A stretch of DNA of 6,951 bases from assembly GCA_017652545.1 (NCBI GenBank), contig JAGCAV010000053.1, forward strand, positions 1 to 6,951, given 5' to 3'. Both the position numbers and the translations under genes were made by a program. The stretch is from Lachnospiraceae bacterium (lineage in GTDB: Bacteria; Bacillota_A; Clostridia; Lachnospirales; Lachnospiraceae). Positions 6,744 through 6,951 of this stretch are shown here, one piece after another. Under the pieces are notes generated by a model that ran no database searches, had not been told where the DNA came from, and was given only the letters and a program-made list of their open reading frames with translations. The first letter of the stretch is position 1. The number at the start of each line of letters is the position of its first letter.

Positions 6744-6951
6744 TTATCCTCTGACTTCTTTGACGATCCCGGCAGCCTCCTTCACCATGGCTGTGATCTC
6801 ATCAAATTTTCCTGCCCTGATCAGGTCCTTTTTGACCATCCAGCTTCCGCCGCAGGCTGCGATCCGGTCATACGCCAGATACTCTCCCACGTTCTTCGCG
6901 CTGATGCCGCCTGTCGGCATAAAACTGATCTCGGGGAATGCCGCCGCAATG
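6744..6951 (-). CDS. eda: KDPG/KHG aldolase, C-terminal 68 residues (partial)
   Basis: The minus-strand frame enters at the window edge and ends at TAA (6744-6746). It encodes IAAAFPEISFMPTGGISAKN, then VGEYLAYDRI, then AACGGSWMVK and a helical C-terminal tail. PTGGI is the phosphate-binding loop and CGGSWM the second conserved loop of 2-dehydro-3-deoxy-6-phosphogluconate / 4-hydroxy-2-oxoglutarate aldolase, a trimeric class I aldolase. The enzyme splits KDPG to pyruvate and glyceraldehyde-3-phosphate in hexuronate or Entner-Doudoroff metabolism. The Schiff-base lysine and catalytic glutamate lie outside the window, so activity cannot be judged. No clear intrinsic terminator follows: the GC-rich stretch at 6716-6735 lacks a minus-strand T-run. 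Its link to rpmF looks like simple adjacency, since rpmF has its own promoter. The family call is strong; the exact substrate and gene symbol are less certain. Confidence 0.88.
   Translation of the reverse strand, partial: IAAAFPEISFMPTGGISAKNVGEYLAYDRIAACGGSWMVKKDLIRAGKFDEITAMVKEAAGIVKEVRG

Noticed and set aside
1..6951. Defence system, mobile element, CRISPR array or undescribed multi-gene system
   Set aside because: All coding space is taken by conserved housekeeping genes in a known order. There are no transposase, phage, toxin or spacer-repeat signals, and no gap exceeds 186 bases.

Overview
The window is a housekeeping locus from a member of the Firmicutes, most probably class Clostridia and plausibly a Lachnospiraceae-like gut organism. 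Every gene I can support lies on the minus strand. Read in transcription order, from high to low coordinates, they are the 3' end of a KDPG aldolase gene (eda-like), rpmF, plsX, acpP, rnc, smc and the 5' part of ftsY. The block rpmF-plsX-acpP-rnc-smc-ftsY is a classic Gram-positive/clostridial arrangement. The taxonomic call rests on that gene order, the strong GGAGG-type ribosome binding sites, the short N-terminal region of FtsY and the four-cysteine form of L32. No species can be named from this sequence.

Layout from right to left. The eda fragment (6744-6951) ends without a clear intrinsic terminator. A 186-base gap follows (6558-6743). It carries a textbook sigma-A promoter (TTGACA, 17 bases, TATAAT) preceded by A-tracts, then a leader of about 98 bases with a hairpin and a possible 19-codon ORF, and then rpmF with a GTG start. 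An intrinsic terminator sits directly behind the rpmF stop. A second sigma-A promoter (TTGTCA, 17 bases, TATAGT) then starts the plsX unit. plsX and acpP overlap by 11 bases and acpP and rnc by 4, which suggests translational coupling. rnc and smc are 59 bases apart with a small inverted repeat between them. smc and ftsY are separated by 100 bases, most of it a degenerate seven-base repeat tract that begins immediately after the smc stop.

Function. PlsX makes acyl-phosphate from acyl-ACP for phospholipid synthesis, and AcpP is the acyl carrier that PlsX and fatty-acid synthase use. RNase III processes rRNA and double-stranded RNA. SMC condenses and helps segregate the chromosome, and FtsY is the signal-recognition-particle receptor. 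RpmF is ribosomal protein L32. The locus thus groups membrane lipid synthesis, ribosome maturation, chromosome organisation and membrane targeting.

I see no defence system, mobile element, CRISPR array, tRNA or rRNA, and no undescribed multi-gene system. The points worth a second look are all in the intergenic sequence. They are the repeat tract between smc and ftsY, the rpmF leader, the termination and re-initiation between rpmF and plsX, and the absence of the yceD (DUF177) gene that often precedes rpmF.
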